64,000 nucleotides of DNA from Prauserella cavernicola. GTDB taxonomy: Bacteria > Actinomycetota > Actinomycetes > Mycobacteriales > Pseudonocardiaceae. Positions 19,730-28,107 of the stretch are shown one piece after another (position 1 is the stretch's first letter; each line of letters starts with the position of its first letter). The translations under genes and the position numbers were made by a program. The notes under the pieces were generated by a model. It was given only the letters and a program-made list of their open reading frames with translations. It was not told where the DNA came from and searched no databases. Where the stretch lies: NCBI RefSeq assembly GCF_016595675.1, contig NZ_JAENJH010000002.1, positions 1,240,001 through 1,304,000 on the forward strand. The letters run 5' to 3'.

Positions 19730-20347
19730 CTACCGGGGTGAGGGCAGGACGCGATAGCGCAGGTGCGTGACGGTGGGCGAGCTGATGGTCTCCACCGGCT
19801 CCAGCCTCAGGTCGCCGAGCCCGTCGAAGAGACGCTCACCCGCGCCGAGCGTCGCGGGTACGAGGTGCAGCACGAGCTCGTCGAGCAGCCCGGCCGCGAG
19901 GTACTGGCGCACGGTCGCCGCGCCACCCGCGATCTCGATGGGCCGCTCGCCCGCCGCGGCACGTGCCTGGTCGAGCGCGGAGGTGATGCCGGCGGTGACG
20001 AAGTTGAACGTGGTGCCGCCCTCCATCGCCAGCGGCGCACGCTCGTGGTGGGTGAGCACGAAGACCGGCGCGTGGTAGGGCGGCTCTGGCCCCCACCAGC
20101 CGGTCCAGCTCTCGTCCCAGGCGCCACGACCGGGGCTGAACATGTTGCGGCCCATGATGTGCGCGCCGGTTCCGGCATGAATCTCGGCCAGCAGCTTGGC
20201 GTCGCGCTCGCGGCCGGGCTGCTCGGTCTCGAACATCCACGTGGTCAGCGCGTCGGCCCCCGAGCCGAACGGTTTCTCGAGGCTCTGCCCCGGCCCCGCG
20301 GTGAAGCCGTCGAGCGAGATGGCGAGGTTGGCGGTGACGATTCCCAT
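19730..20347 (-). CDS. Dihydrofolate reductase family protein (RibD C-terminal-like)
   Basis: A 205-residue RibD_C/DHFR-fold protein. It starts ANLAISLDGFTAGPG, has the NADPH-binding-type loop GAHIMGRNMF, and GGAATVRQYLAAGLLDEL in the C-terminal half. Stand-alone members are common in actinobacteria and mostly uncharacterised. No riboflavin genes lie nearby, so a role in riboflavin synthesis is unlikely. Confidence 0.82.
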   Translation of the reverse strand: MGIVTANLAISLDGFTAGPGQSLEKPFGSGADALTTWMFETEQPGRERDAKLLAEIHAGTGAHIMGRNMFSPGRGAWDESWTGWWGPEPPYHAPVFVLTHHERAPLAMEGGTTFNFVTAGITSALDQARAAAGERPIEIAGGAATVRQYLAAGLLDELVLHLVPATLGAGERLFDGLGDLRLEPVETISSPTVTHLRYRVLPSPR

Positions 20348-20377
20348 GCCGGTACTGACCTGGGCCGAGCCGGAAAC

Positions 20378-21124
20378 TCATCGACCCCCGGCGGTGATGA
20401 GGCGGAACCCGACGTCGAGCTCGTCGAGCTCCAGAAGGTCGGCGTGGCGTCGCCGCCAGCGGCCGGAGTCGAGGTCGCGCCGCAGCCGCTCGATGCCGCG
20501 CGTCACCGCCGCCGGATCGGTCTGGGCGAGCGCCGAGCAGTTCGCGCGCACCCGCTCGTCCAGGTAGGCCTCGGGCCGACGCCAGAACGACGGGAACACG
20601 CCGTCCGTGAAGTCCCACGGCACGGGCAACACGGCAACGTCGTCGGCGCCGAGCTCGGTCGCGATGTCCTCGGCGGAAGGGCGGGAGCGCTCCAGTCGCG
20701 CGATCTCCGGGACGTACTCCCGCGTGAACCAGAACTCGCTGTGCAGCCGCGTGTCGTAGGCCAGCACCACCTGACGGTCTGCGACCCGCCGCAGCTCGGC
20801 GAGGCCCTGACGCCAGTCGGTCCAGTGGTGCACGGTCAGCACCGCCATCGCGGCGTCGACGGCGTGATCTCGAACGGGCAGGTTCTCGGCGACGGCCCGC
20901 ACGGCCGGAGCCAGGTATGGCCCTCGCTGTGTCAGCATCCCCCGCGAAGGCTCCACCGCCAGCACCGTCGACGCCGAGGGTTCGTAGGACCCGGTGCCCG
21001 CTCCGACATCGAGGACGGAACCGGCGTCTCCCAGCGCCGCCGTGATGGCCGCCATCCAGCGGGGATCTGTCCGCCGCCCGTGCGAGTAGCCGCGGCCGAT
21101 CCGGTCGTACACCTGCGTGGCCAT
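20378..21124 (-). CDS. Class I SAM-dependent methyltransferase
   Basis: A 248-residue Rossmann-fold methyltransferase. Motif I is VLDVGAGTGSYEP, followed by the acidic VLAVEPS and VRAVAENLPVRDHAVDAAM, typical of Methyltransf_11 proteins. The ATG at 21124 has a GGGGAG ribosome site. The substrate is unknown. It may be cotranscribed with the regulator upstream (64-bp gap). Confidence 0.85.
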   Translation of the reverse strand: MATQVYDRIGRGYSHGRRTDPRWMAAITAALGDAGSVLDVGAGTGSYEPSASTVLAVEPSRGMLTQRGPYLAPAVRAVAENLPVRDHAVDAAMAVLTVHHWTDWRQGLAELRRVADRQVVLAYDTRLHSEFWFTREYVPEIARLERSRPSAEDIATELGADDVAVLPVPWDFTDGVFPSFWRRPEAYLDERVRANCSALAQTDPAAVTRGIERLRRDLDSGRWRRRHADLLELDELDVGFRLITAGGR

Positions 21125-21188
21125 GTTCTCCCCGTCCAACAGCGCGACACCGGAGCGAGCCCGAGCTCTGGTCGGAGGCGCTGACGCC

Positions 21189-21524
21189 TCAGGTCGGCTC
21201 GAGGGTGTCGCGCAGCCGGGAGAGCCAGTCCAGGTGGCCCCGGAGCGCGGCCTGGCCATCGTCGGTGAGCCGGAACCAGGTCCGTGGGCGACGGCCCACC
21301 GAACCCTTGCGCACCTCCAGATAGCCCGCGTCCTCGAGGGTGCGGCTGTGCTTGGAAATCGCGGAGTCGCTCGCGCCCAGCATGTCGCGGGCCGTCGCGA
21401 AGTCGACCCACTTCGCGCCCTGCAGCAGTGCGCACAGCGCCAGCCGGGGACCGGTCTCGAAGATCGGTTGGCGACCCCAGCCCTCGGTCTGGCCCGCGCC
21501 CCGTTCGAGGTCCTGACTGCTCAC
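21189..21524 (-). CDS. Winged-helix transcriptional regulator
   Basis: A 111-residue MarR/ArsR-like winged helix of the HTH_34 type: LCALLQGAKWVDFATARDM then DSAISKHSRTLEDAGYLEVRK as the recognition helix and wing. There is no metal-binding Cys/His pattern. The GTG start overlaps the stop of the membrane protein gene (GTGA), a common pairing in which the small regulator controls its own membrane partner. Confidence 0.82.
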   Translation of the reverse strand: MSSQDLERGAGQTEGWGRQPIFETGPRLALCALLQGAKWVDFATARDMLGASDSAISKHSRTLEDAGYLEVRKGSVGRRPRTWFRLTDDGQAALRGHLDWLSRLRDTLEPT

Positions 21525-21988
21525 GGCCTGACCCGGCCCGCCTCGATGTCACGGCGCATCGCCGAACGGATCTTGAGGTGGGTGAAGAACACGGCGATGG
21601 CCACGACGGGGAGCACCATGAGCGCGATGTTGCGCTGATCGTTGTTGACCAACACGTTGATCCCGACGAACCCGGCGAGCGTGATCACGATGCTGGCCAG
21701 CCAGATCGGTCGCGCGCTGGGGTAGGCGCCTGCCCACTTGGGGAGGTGGACGCCCGACCTGCGCCGCTTGATCACGGAGTAGACGGCCGAGCCGAGCGCG
21801 ATCGCCCCGAGCGACCAGCCCAGATAGGTGGAGCCGGCCGAGTTCACCCAGCTCATCCAGATCGGCACACCGGCCATGAAAACGAGGGCGACCCCGAAGA
21901 AGACCCAGTAGCCCGTCGGGAACTGGGCGTGGGACGCGACCTTGCGGCGTGCGTCGGCGACCTGGTCGAGTTCGGACATGCCAGACAT
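21521..21988 (-). CDS. Small four-helix membrane protein of unknown function
   Basis: A 155-residue protein with four likely transmembrane segments in two pairs (TGYWVFFGVALVFMAGVPIW, GWSLGAIALGSAVYSVI, IWLASIVITLAGFVGINVL, IALMVLPVVAIAVFFTHL) and a charged cytoplasmic loop. It heads a coupled operon with the winged-helix regulator. I do not recognise a family with confidence. Before insertion of the mobile element this gene lay directly downstream of the MBOAT gene. Confidence 0.75.
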   Translation of the reverse strand: MSGMSELDQVADARRKVASHAQFPTGYWVFFGVALVFMAGVPIWMSWVNSAGSTYLGWSLGAIALGSAVYSVIKRRRSGVHLPKWAGAYPSARPIWLASIVITLAGFVGINVLVNNDQRNIALMVLPVVAIAVFFTHLKIRSAMRRDIEAGRVRP

Positions 21989-22010
21989 CAGACGAGCTCC
22001 CTTCGACGCT

Positions 22011-22032
22011 TACTTTCTATATGGAAAGCGTA
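22011..22032. promoter_or_regulatory. Possible operator for the winged-helix regulator
   Basis: The interrupted palindrome CTTTC-N6-GAAAG (arms 22013-22017 and 22024-22028), flanked by TAC and GTA, lies just upstream of the membrane protein and regulator operon. Autoregulation is a guess from position and symmetry. Confidence 0.3.
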
Positions 22033-22114
22033 CTCGCATCGGGAAGTAAATGCCAAACGAGAGCTGACCGGAGGTACAAAGATCCCCGGGACCGTGGGTA
22101 GTGGGCTACGTCGT

Positions 22115-22130
22115 CGTCAGAACTGGTAGT
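22115..22130. repeat. attL: left copy of the 16-bp attachment core
   Basis: CGTCAGAACTGGTAGT, identical to 32126-32141. It lies 62 bp from the integrase stop, as expected for attL. Read on the minus strand, the element side encodes ...YNYQF then stop, an imitation of the ...YYQF end of the target protein. Confidence 0.85.
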
Positions 22131-22192
22131 TGTAGGTAAGGAAGTGGGTCTGAGCTGCCAGTTCGAAGATCAACGGGCAGCTCAGGCCGTGG

Positions 22193-23440
22193 TCAGGCCG
22201 CCGCCGGGAGATCCCCACGACCTGGGCCGAAGACCCCGTCCACCGCGCGGCGGGTCCGTTCCTTGCTCGACGGCATCAGGTGTGTGTACGTGCGGAGCGT
22301 GAAGCCGGGGTCCGCGTGACCGAGGTAGCTCGCGAGCGCGGCCACGGTCTCCCCAGCGTCGAGCAGCGTCGAGGCGTAGAAGTGCCGTAGCGCGTGGAAG
22401 CCGTCGACCCGTGGAACCCGTTCCACCCCGGCCTTCTTGAGTGCGGGTGCCCACGTCCACTGGTTGAAGACCGGCCGCCATGCCTGCGTACGTTCCCTGC
22501 TGTAGACGAGCAGCCGCGCCGTCACCAGCTCGCCGCCCGGATGCTTCCACGGCAGCGTGACCGACAGCGGCGGGAACTGTGCCATGTGATCGACCAGCGC
22601 CTTGCCCACCGAGTCGGGCAGCGGGACATCCCTCGTCTTGTTCCGTTTCGGAGGAGCAAAGCACGGCTTGTTGCCGACCAGCTTCACCTGACGCTGTACG
22701 TGGACCTCCCCGCCATCGAAGTCGACGTCATCGACAGCCAGGCCGAAGACCTCACCCTGCCGAAGCCCAAGGCCAGCCCCGAGCAGCACCGTGACCTTGT
22801 ACCGCTCCGCCATCGCCTCGTGCACCGCGTGAACCCGCTCAGCCGTCCACGGGATGATCTTGCGAGCTTCGGCCTTCGGTTTGCGCACTGACGCCGCGTT
22901 GCATGGGTTCTTTCTGATCTTCTCGTCGTCAACCGCTGCGTTCAGCACCGACTGGAGATGCGCGAACAGCACCTCTCGATAACTGGCCGCCAGCCCCTTG
23001 TCCTGAAGCTTGCGGTCCCACTCCCGCACGTCCGAGGCTGTGATGCCGTCCAGGAACTTGTCACCGAGATGCGGATAGATGTGCAGCCGCATCCGGTAGG
23101 CCGTCAGCTCCCGCGTCGACTCCTCGAAGCTCTGGCTGGCCACCCATCGCTGTGCGTACTCCCGCAGCACCACCTTCCCCGCCTTCGGGTCGAGGTAGCT
23201 GCCCCGGTTCTTCTCGTCCTCCACCTTGTGCATGAAGTCCTCGGCCAGACGCTTCTTCTTGTCCGGAAAGGACTTGCTCCGCTCGTTGCCCACAGGGTCG
23301 AGGTAGCGCACCTTGTACCGCAGACCTTTGCCGAAGAGTTCGGTCTTCTCCAGCACCGGCTTACCCTGCGCGTTCAGGAGCGGCTTCCCGGTCTCCGAGT
23401 CCTGGGCAGGCCGATACCAGCGATCTTGGATATGTCCCAT
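22193..23440 (-). CDS. int: Tyrosine recombinase (AICE integrase)
   Basis: A 415-residue phage-type integrase. An N-terminal arm-binding part and SAM-like core-binding domain (about 95-185) precede the catalytic domain with R227 (GLGLRQGE), H349-x-x-R352 (HALRH), H375 (GHADPG) and nucleophile Y385 (TLRTYTHL). All residues of the RHRH-Y set are present, so it should be active. The ATG at 23440 overlaps the xis stop (ATGA). It catalyses site-specific insertion at the MBOAT 3' end defined by the flanking repeats. Confidence 0.95.
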   Translation of the reverse strand: MGHIQDRWYRPAQDSETGKPLLNAQGKPVLEKTELFGKGLRYKVRYLDPVGNERSKSFPDKKKRLAEDFMHKVEDEKNRGSYLDPKAGKVVLREYAQRWVASQSFEESTRELTAYRMRLHIYPHLGDKFLDGITASDVREWDRKLQDKGLAASYREVLFAHLQSVLNAAVDDEKIRKNPCNAASVRKPKAEARKIIPWTAERVHAVHEAMAERYKVTVLLGAGLGLRQGEVFGLAVDDVDFDGGEVHVQRQVKLVGNKPCFAPPKRNKTRDVPLPDSVGKALVDHMAQFPPLSVTLPWKHPGGELVTARLLVYSRERTQAWRPVFNQWTWAPALKKAGVERVPRVDGFHALRHFYASTLLDAGETVAALASYLGHADPGFTLRTYTHLMPSSKERTRRAVDGVFGPGRGDLPAAA

Positions 23441-23634
23441 CAGGCCGCCTCCGTCAGTCCGTCCACCCAGGCCCGCACCTTGGCCGGGTCGTATCGGAGG
23501 TGACGGCCGAGCTTGCGGACCGGCGGACCCTCGCCGCGCCACTTCCACTGGTAGAGCGTCTTCACCGGCACCCCCAAGTAGGCCGACACGTCCTCGACCG
23601 ACCACAGCCGCTCGAATCTGCTCACGTTCTCCAC
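23440..23634 (-). CDS. xis: Excisionase/AlpA-like MerR-type helix-turn-helix protein
   Basis: A 64-residue winged-helix protein of the HTH_17 type (LWSVEDVSAYLGVPVKTLYQ then WKWRGEGPPVRKLGRHLRY). Such proteins bend attachment-site DNA and turn the integrase toward excision. It is coupled to int by a 4-bp overlap and follows the rep gene, the order repSA-xis-int of pSAM2. Confidence 0.92.
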   Translation of the reverse strand: MENVSRFERLWSVEDVSAYLGVPVKTLYQWKWRGEGPPVRKLGRHLRYDPAKVRAWVDGLTEAA

Positions 23635-23652
23635 TGCGTTCCCCCTGGTAGT

Positions 23653-25299
23653 TCAGGCTGCGAGCTGAGTTGCCGAAGTTTCTGGCGCATCGCCTGGTGG
23701 TCCCTGCGCGGCGAGTAAGGCCCGGTCGTACTCGGCCCGCCAAGTGACTCGTTCGGCGATGGCGTGCATGAGCAGGTGTGCCCGTGGTGGCACGTGCTGA
23801 TCGCCGGGTGCGACCTTGCGCCAGATCAGGCGCGAGGTGTCTTCCTCGGGTTTCTCGATGCCGACTCCGGCGAGCATGTCCCGCACGAACCGTTTGCGGT
23901 CCGTCTTGTGGTCGGCCAGCGACTTGCCCGACCACTTGCGGGAGACGAGGACCCTGCGACCGGGCAGGCCGAGCGTGGTCCGCCGATGAGCCCGCCCCTT
24001 GCACCTGCCGGGCGTGGTCTTGGCGTTGCTGCCCAACGGTTGGATGCCGTAGAGCAGCCAGACCGCGCACCGGGGCGAGCACGGGGTGATCGCCAACTCG
24101 GCGTGCAACCGGTCGTGGTGATCCCGTTGCCGGTTGGACGCGGCCTCGACGACCTCACCGGTGGACTTGGTGAGGTACTTCGTCAGGTAGCCGATGTGCC
24201 GCCCGGCTTCCTCGGTGCCGCCGAGGATGCCCTTGGAGTGCACTTGCCGCCCGAACCGCACCACGTGCGCCGGGTCCTCAACCTCCTCTACCGCCTGATG
24301 CCATTCGGTCAGCGGACGTCGGGTGTCCGGGTCCACGAAACAGGCCGTGCGGGAATCCCAGACGGGCACCTGGTCGCCGTCGTAGACGAGCCGGTCATGA
24401 GCAGGCCACCAGACCTGGTGATAGGTGGCCGCGGTGACCATGCGGATGACCTCGTGCGACATCGACCCACGCAACGCCGCATGCAGATGAGGTGCGGCCC
24501 GCTTCTGGGGCTCGACGGTGGCGAAGTACTGCACGTCCCAGCCCGCCACACGGCGCAGGTTCTGCCACCACCGATCGATCAGGGCGGAGAAGTGCACCGC
24601 ATCCCGCGCCGCCCTGCGGTAGTCATAGCCCGCCGGGTCGATCGGGGTGCCGTCGTCCCGGACCCGCCCGTAGGTGTCCAGGGTCAGGGTGACGAACATC
24701 GACGGCCGGAACCGCCCCGCGAACTCCCGACCCACGGTGGTCTTGGTGACCTTGCGGGTCGGGAGGTCCGGCGCGTCCTGCCGCCGCTTCGTGGACCGCT
24801 TCGTCGGCTGCTTGACGGGGACCTCGACGGCGGGGAGTCGGCCCCGCATCCCGAGTGCCCGCAGCTCGTCGTCCACACCCCGGATCTCGTCACGGAGTTC
24901 TTCCGCGTCGCAGTCCGCGCCTTCGTCCACTGCCTGGCGGTAGGCGTGCACGAGGTCGGCCCGGAACTCGAGCAGTTCGGTCTGCTGCCCGGTGGGTGGT
25001 TCCGGGGTGAAGTCCGGTTCCTCGGTCAGATGCCAACCCTCACGGCACTGGGTCTGCCGCAGCGCCTTCGCCTTGCGCGCACACGGCAGACAGACCGACT
25101 CCACGGTGGAGCCGCAGGGCACCGCGACGTAGCGGAGTTCACCGGTGTCCGGGTCGCCAACCTCCATCGTGAACGGACGGACACAGACACCGTGCTTCTC
25201 CGCCGTGGCCTTGATGACCTCGGTGGACAGAGGCAGCCGCATCCGCTCCGCGCGAGTCAGCCGCGACACGTCGACCGGAGTGGTCGCAGGGATGGTCAT
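23653..25299 (-). CDS. repSA: RepSA-like replication initiator
   Basis: A 548-residue initiator. It has an N-terminal cysteine cluster (CLPC near 70-73), the HUH metal-binding motif in APHLHAALRG (H271 and H273), and the tyrosine motif GYLTKYLTKST (Y372 and Y376), giving the layout of rolling-circle initiators. pSAM2 RepSA nicks the origin to start replication of the excised circle. The ATG at 25299 overlaps the stop of the preceding gene. The origin was not located; in pSAM2 it lies close to rep. Confidence 0.92.
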   Translation of the reverse strand: MTIPATTPVDVSRLTRAERMRLPLSTEVIKATAEKHGVCVRPFTMEVGDPDTGELRYVAVPCGSTVESVCLPCARKAKALRQTQCREGWHLTEEPDFTPEPPTGQQTELLEFRADLVHAYRQAVDEGADCDAEELRDEIRGVDDELRALGMRGRLPAVEVPVKQPTKRSTKRRQDAPDLPTRKVTKTTVGREFAGRFRPSMFVTLTLDTYGRVRDDGTPIDPAGYDYRRAARDAVHFSALIDRWWQNLRRVAGWDVQYFATVEPQKRAAPHLHAALRGSMSHEVIRMVTAATYHQVWWPAHDRLVYDGDQVPVWDSRTACFVDPDTRRPLTEWHQAVEEVEDPAHVVRFGRQVHSKGILGGTEEAGRHIGYLTKYLTKSTGEVVEAASNRQRDHHDRLHAELAITPCSPRCAVWLLYGIQPLGSNAKTTPGRCKGRAHRRTTLGLPGRRVLVSRKWSGKSLADHKTDRKRFVRDMLAGVGIEKPEEDTSRLIWRKVAPGDQHVPPRAHLLMHAIAERVTWRAEYDRALLAAQGPPGDAPETSATQLAA

Positions 25300-25688
25300 C
25301 AGGCGGCCACCCCCTGCCGACCGCGAGCCCATCCGCGCAGCACCCACACCGGCACCTCCTGCGTGACCGCCACCGGCAGGTCAGGCAACGCGGTACGGGT
25401 GTAGCGGACCGCGCCGTACACGTGAACCGGGGCACCACAGGGAAGTCGACCGACGACGGTCACCAACACCCGCGACCCATCCGCCAGCCGGTGCAGTTCA
25501 GCCGTGGAGCCGTCGAGGCTCGCGGCCCACGAACACAACTGGCCGGCCACTTCCGTGAGGTCCCAGCCGTCGAGCTGGACCTTGACCGGTTCCCGCCACG
25601 TCGTGACCCGTACCCCGATCGCGCCCGGCAGGTTGTGCCGCACGAGATGAGCGCGGATGGCGTCGAGGAAGACGATCAGCTCGTTCAC
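25299..25688 (-). CDS. Small AICE protein of unknown function between traB and rep
   Basis: 129 residues, soluble, with no motif I recognise. It starts NELIVFLDAIRAHLVRHN and ends in a basic tail. The GTG start at 25688 overlaps the traB stop and its own stop overlaps the repSA start, so it is locked into the transfer/replication operon. Position suggests a role in replication or spread, but nothing in the sequence proves it. Confidence 0.75.
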   Translation of the reverse strand: MNELIVFLDAIRAHLVRHNLPGAIGVRVTTWREPVKVQLDGWDLTEVAGQLCSWAASLDGSTAELHRLADGSRVLVTVVGRLPCGAPVHVYGAVRYTRTALPDLPVAVTQEVPVWVLRGWARGRQGVAA

Positions 25689-27175
25689 GCTGCCGCACCC
25701 CCTTCCATTCGCTGGCCGGGGAAGTTCAGGACTTCCGCGCGGTGCACGGGAACGCCGGTGACGAAGGTGACCAGCTCGTCCAGGTCGGTGTCGGTGACGT
25801 GGAAAGCCCGAGCGCGGAACGGCTCCCGACGCCCCTCTTCCTTGGCCCACGCGACGCCGGGTGTCTGCTCGGAGATCTCGTGCGCCGTCGCCCCGCGCTC
25901 CCGGACACCATCGCCGAGGACCATGTCCACCTGCGGTTTCTCATCCAGCCGCATGGCGATGCGGGTGGAGAACAGGTGTCGGAAGCTCACGACCTCCTTG
26001 CGCGGGTCCTGCAACAGCCCCAGCACGCACACACCGGGTGCCCGGCCCTGGCTCGTGATCGTCTGCACCGCCCGCGACGCGCGTTCCCGCAGGCCCTTGT
26101 CGGCCTGGTAGGCGATCACGTCCGCCAGCTCATCAACCACGAGCAGGATGAACGGGTCCCCGGTCTCCGGAGTCCACGCCCGCAACCTCCCCCGATACCG
26201 AGTGGCGCGTTCCTTCACCGTCGCCGCGATCTCCTCCAACAGCACCACCGCGTCAGGACCGTTGTCGAACACGACCTTGCTGAAGACCTCCGGGGCCTGG
26301 CCGAGCTCCATGCCGCCCTTGGGGTCGATGCCCGCCAGCCGCACCTTCCCCGAGCGGATCAACGGCGCGAGCGCCCACACGATCGACCACAACAGCGAGC
26401 CCTTGCCCGCACCCGACACCCCCACCGCCAACACGTGGGTACCGAGCAGCCGCAACCGCCACGGCTTACCCACCTCCGTGCGACCCACGGTCACCCGCTT
26501 CAAATCGACCGCCGCCGCATCCTCCACCAGATCCGGCACCGCCACGGGATGCACGAGCGGGTCACTGTGCACCAGGTCCAGCTCCAAACGACCCGGCTTG
26601 AGCACCCGCACCCGGCACGAGCGGGCCTTGAACGCGTGCGCCAAACCGGAGGCGTGCAGCTCCCACTGCTCCGGGGCCTGGCCCTTGACCATCCGCACCC
26701 GTACCCGGTCCCGCCAGCCTTCCGAGCGCACCCGCCCGAGCGCAGGCCGGTACTCCTTGCCCCGGCTGGACTTCACCAGATCCGACAGCCGCATCACCGT
26801 GCGCCACTGACACGCATACACCGAGAACCGCCGGAACTCCGTGCGAGGCTGCGGGGCCACGAACCGCCCGAACGACGGCGCATGCCGCCACCGCCACAAC
26901 CCCAACACCACCACCACGGCCAACAACGTGAACGCCACCATCCACCACCCGGACTGGGCCTGAAGCCAGCCCACGAGCACCGCGACAGCGATGGTCAACG
27001 GGTAGCGCACCGCGACCCGGGCGAGCTGGAACACAAGCCAGCACACCACCCAGACCGCCGCCACCGGCGCGACGACGACCTTGATCCACCCGGGCAGCAG
27101 CGTCCACCACGGCAACCGGGGCCGCGAGATCTCCAGCGGGGCAGGGTCGGCCCAACGCGAACCATGCACGCTCAT
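25685..27175 (-). CDS. FtsK/SpoIIIE-like conjugative DNA translocase (TraB/TraSA type)
   Basis: A 496-residue membrane-anchored translocase. Two N-terminal hydrophobic stretches (about 31-58 and 61-95) precede the motor domain with Walker A GVSGAGKGS (252-260) and Walker B FILLVVDEL. In Streptomyces plasmids and AICEs this single protein moves double-stranded DNA between mycelia by recognising clt repeats through a C-terminal winged helix. A short C-terminal region (VPVHRAEVLNFPGQ) could be that part. The ATG overlaps the stop of the small zinc-ribbon gene. Confidence 0.92.
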   Translation of the reverse strand: MSVHGSRWADPAPLEISRPRLPWWTLLPGWIKVVVAPVAAVWVVCWLVFQLARVAVRYPLTIAVAVLVGWLQAQSGWWMVAFTLLAVVVVLGLWRWRHAPSFGRFVAPQPRTEFRRFSVYACQWRTVMRLSDLVKSSRGKEYRPALGRVRSEGWRDRVRVRMVKGQAPEQWELHASGLAHAFKARSCRVRVLKPGRLELDLVHSDPLVHPVAVPDLVEDAAAVDLKRVTVGRTEVGKPWRLRLLGTHVLAVGVSGAGKGSLLWSIVWALAPLIRSGKVRLAGIDPKGGMELGQAPEVFSKVVFDNGPDAVVLLEEIAATVKERATRYRGRLRAWTPETGDPFILLVVDELADVIAYQADKGLRERASRAVQTITSQGRAPGVCVLGLLQDPRKEVVSFRHLFSTRIAMRLDEKPQVDMVLGDGVRERGATAHEISEQTPGVAWAKEEGRREPFRARAFHVTDTDLDELVTFVTGVPVHRAEVLNFPGQRMEGGAAA

Positions 27176-27294
27176 CGAGCCTCACCCCGCTTCGCCGAGG
27201 CAGGCATGTCGAGAGGAAGCCGACCCGCACAGCCCGCGCAGTCGCGGTCACCGGGAGCCAGCCGAGCGAAACGCTTGCAGGTGGCGCAACGCAT
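27172..27294 (-). CDS. 40-residue zinc-ribbon microprotein of the AICE
   Basis: A very short gene coupled to traB (ATGA overlap at 27172-27175). It begins MRCATCKRFARLAPGDRDC and continues AGCAGRLPLDMPAS, giving two CxxC knuckles (C3/C6 and C19/C22) fit to bind one zinc. The ATG at 27294 follows GGGGGT. Such small zinc proteins sit next to transfer genes in many actinomycete elements. It may act with TraB or as a regulator; this is inference. Confidence 0.7.
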   Translation of the reverse strand: MRCATCKRFARLAPGDRDCAGCAGRLPLDMPASAKRGEAR

Positions 27295-27497
27295 CCGGGT
27301 GACCCCCGTTGACTCGCGCCCCTGCTCGTTGTCTATCGTTGCCAATGTCTACTCCGTCTGGTGTGGACAGCGCAGAAGCGGCAAGGTTGGTAGCCACGCA
27401 CCGCTTCTGCGCCTTACGTTCCAACAAGTCCGAACGAGGGCGCGCGTCATCGCCGCACGACCCACAGGCCGCACGTTCACCCTCTACAGTGGACTAA
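27295..27497. promoter_or_regulatory. Intergenic region of the AICE with a 12-bp inverted repeat
   Basis: About 200 bp upstream of the zinc-ribbon and traB genes. GCGCAGAAGCGG (27370-27381) and its perfect complement (27401-27412) flank a 19-nt loop. Nearby, ACAGT...ACTGT (27486-27504) forms a smaller inverted repeat across the end of the upstream gene. Possible roles are an attenuator before traB, a protein-binding site or part of the transfer locus. Confidence 0.45.
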
Positions 27498-27731
27498 CTA
27501 CTGTGGTTGCTTGATCTCCTCAGCCTTACGCTTCTCGCGCCCGGACCAGTACAAAGCCTCGTGGTGATGCCCCCGGTCGATCTCTGCGATCCGCGCGTAC
27601 ACGGCAGAGCTGCGCAGGTAGTAGTCACGCCACACGGCCAGCGGTTCGCCGTCGCCGGGGCGCAGACCGGACAGAACCTCGTGTGCCTGCTTCAGCGTCT
27701 GCACCTCACGCGCCTTGTCCCACTCGCTCAC
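27498..27731 (-). CDS. AMED_5909 family small protein
   Basis: 77 residues, helical and charged, ending VYARIAEIDRGHHHEALYWSGREKRKAEE. I recognise this conserved core from the AMED_5909 family of actinomycete mobile elements; its function is unknown. I chose the GTG at 27731 (VSEWDKAREV) because GGAGG sits just before it; the frame is open to a GTG at 27749. Confidence 0.7.
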   Translation of the reverse strand: MSEWDKAREVQTLKQAHEVLSGLRPGDGEPLAVWRDYYLRSSAVYARIAEIDRGHHHEALYWSGREKRKAEEIKQPQ

Positions 27732-27735
27732 GTCG

Positions 27736-28107
27736 TCACCTCCCCCCACGGTGCAGGGAACGGGAGGTGCGAGGGTGAACAGGACGAGTGCCGCCGGTGC
27801 TCACCCCCGCGCCGAACCGTCGAGCTTGCTCCGCCCAGTAGTCGGCCTGTTCATCGAAGGACTCAGCCGCCGAGACCATCGCCGCCACGATCCACCAGGA
27901 CAAAGCGCCCTGCGTCGCGATCGCCCGCCACGCCACAGCGACAGCCTTAGATGCCTCGGCCATGCTCGACGCGGTGTCGATTCCGCGGCTGCGGTCGAGG
28001 GCTTCACACGCCGTTCCGTACCGGCGATACGCCTCTTCCCATCCCTTCACGAGCGGTCGGGGAACGACGGCAAGCCCCTTCACGTTGGCCTCGCCCATGG
28101 AGATCAC
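27736..28107 (-). CDS. AICE accessory protein of unknown function
   Basis: 123 residues. The central part is helical and Ala/Trp-rich (SKAVAVAWRAIATQGALSWWIVAAMVSAAESF), with a basic C-terminus. The GTG start at 28107 overlaps the pra stop (GTGA), so it is coupled to pra; the next gene starts 4 bp beyond its stop. I know no motif for it. Confidence 0.68.
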   Translation of the reverse strand: MISMGEANVKGLAVVPRPLVKGWEEAYRRYGTACEALDRSRGIDTASSMAEASKAVAVAWRAIATQGALSWWIVAAMVSAAESFDEQADYWAEQARRFGAGVSTGGTRPVHPRTSRSLHRGGR

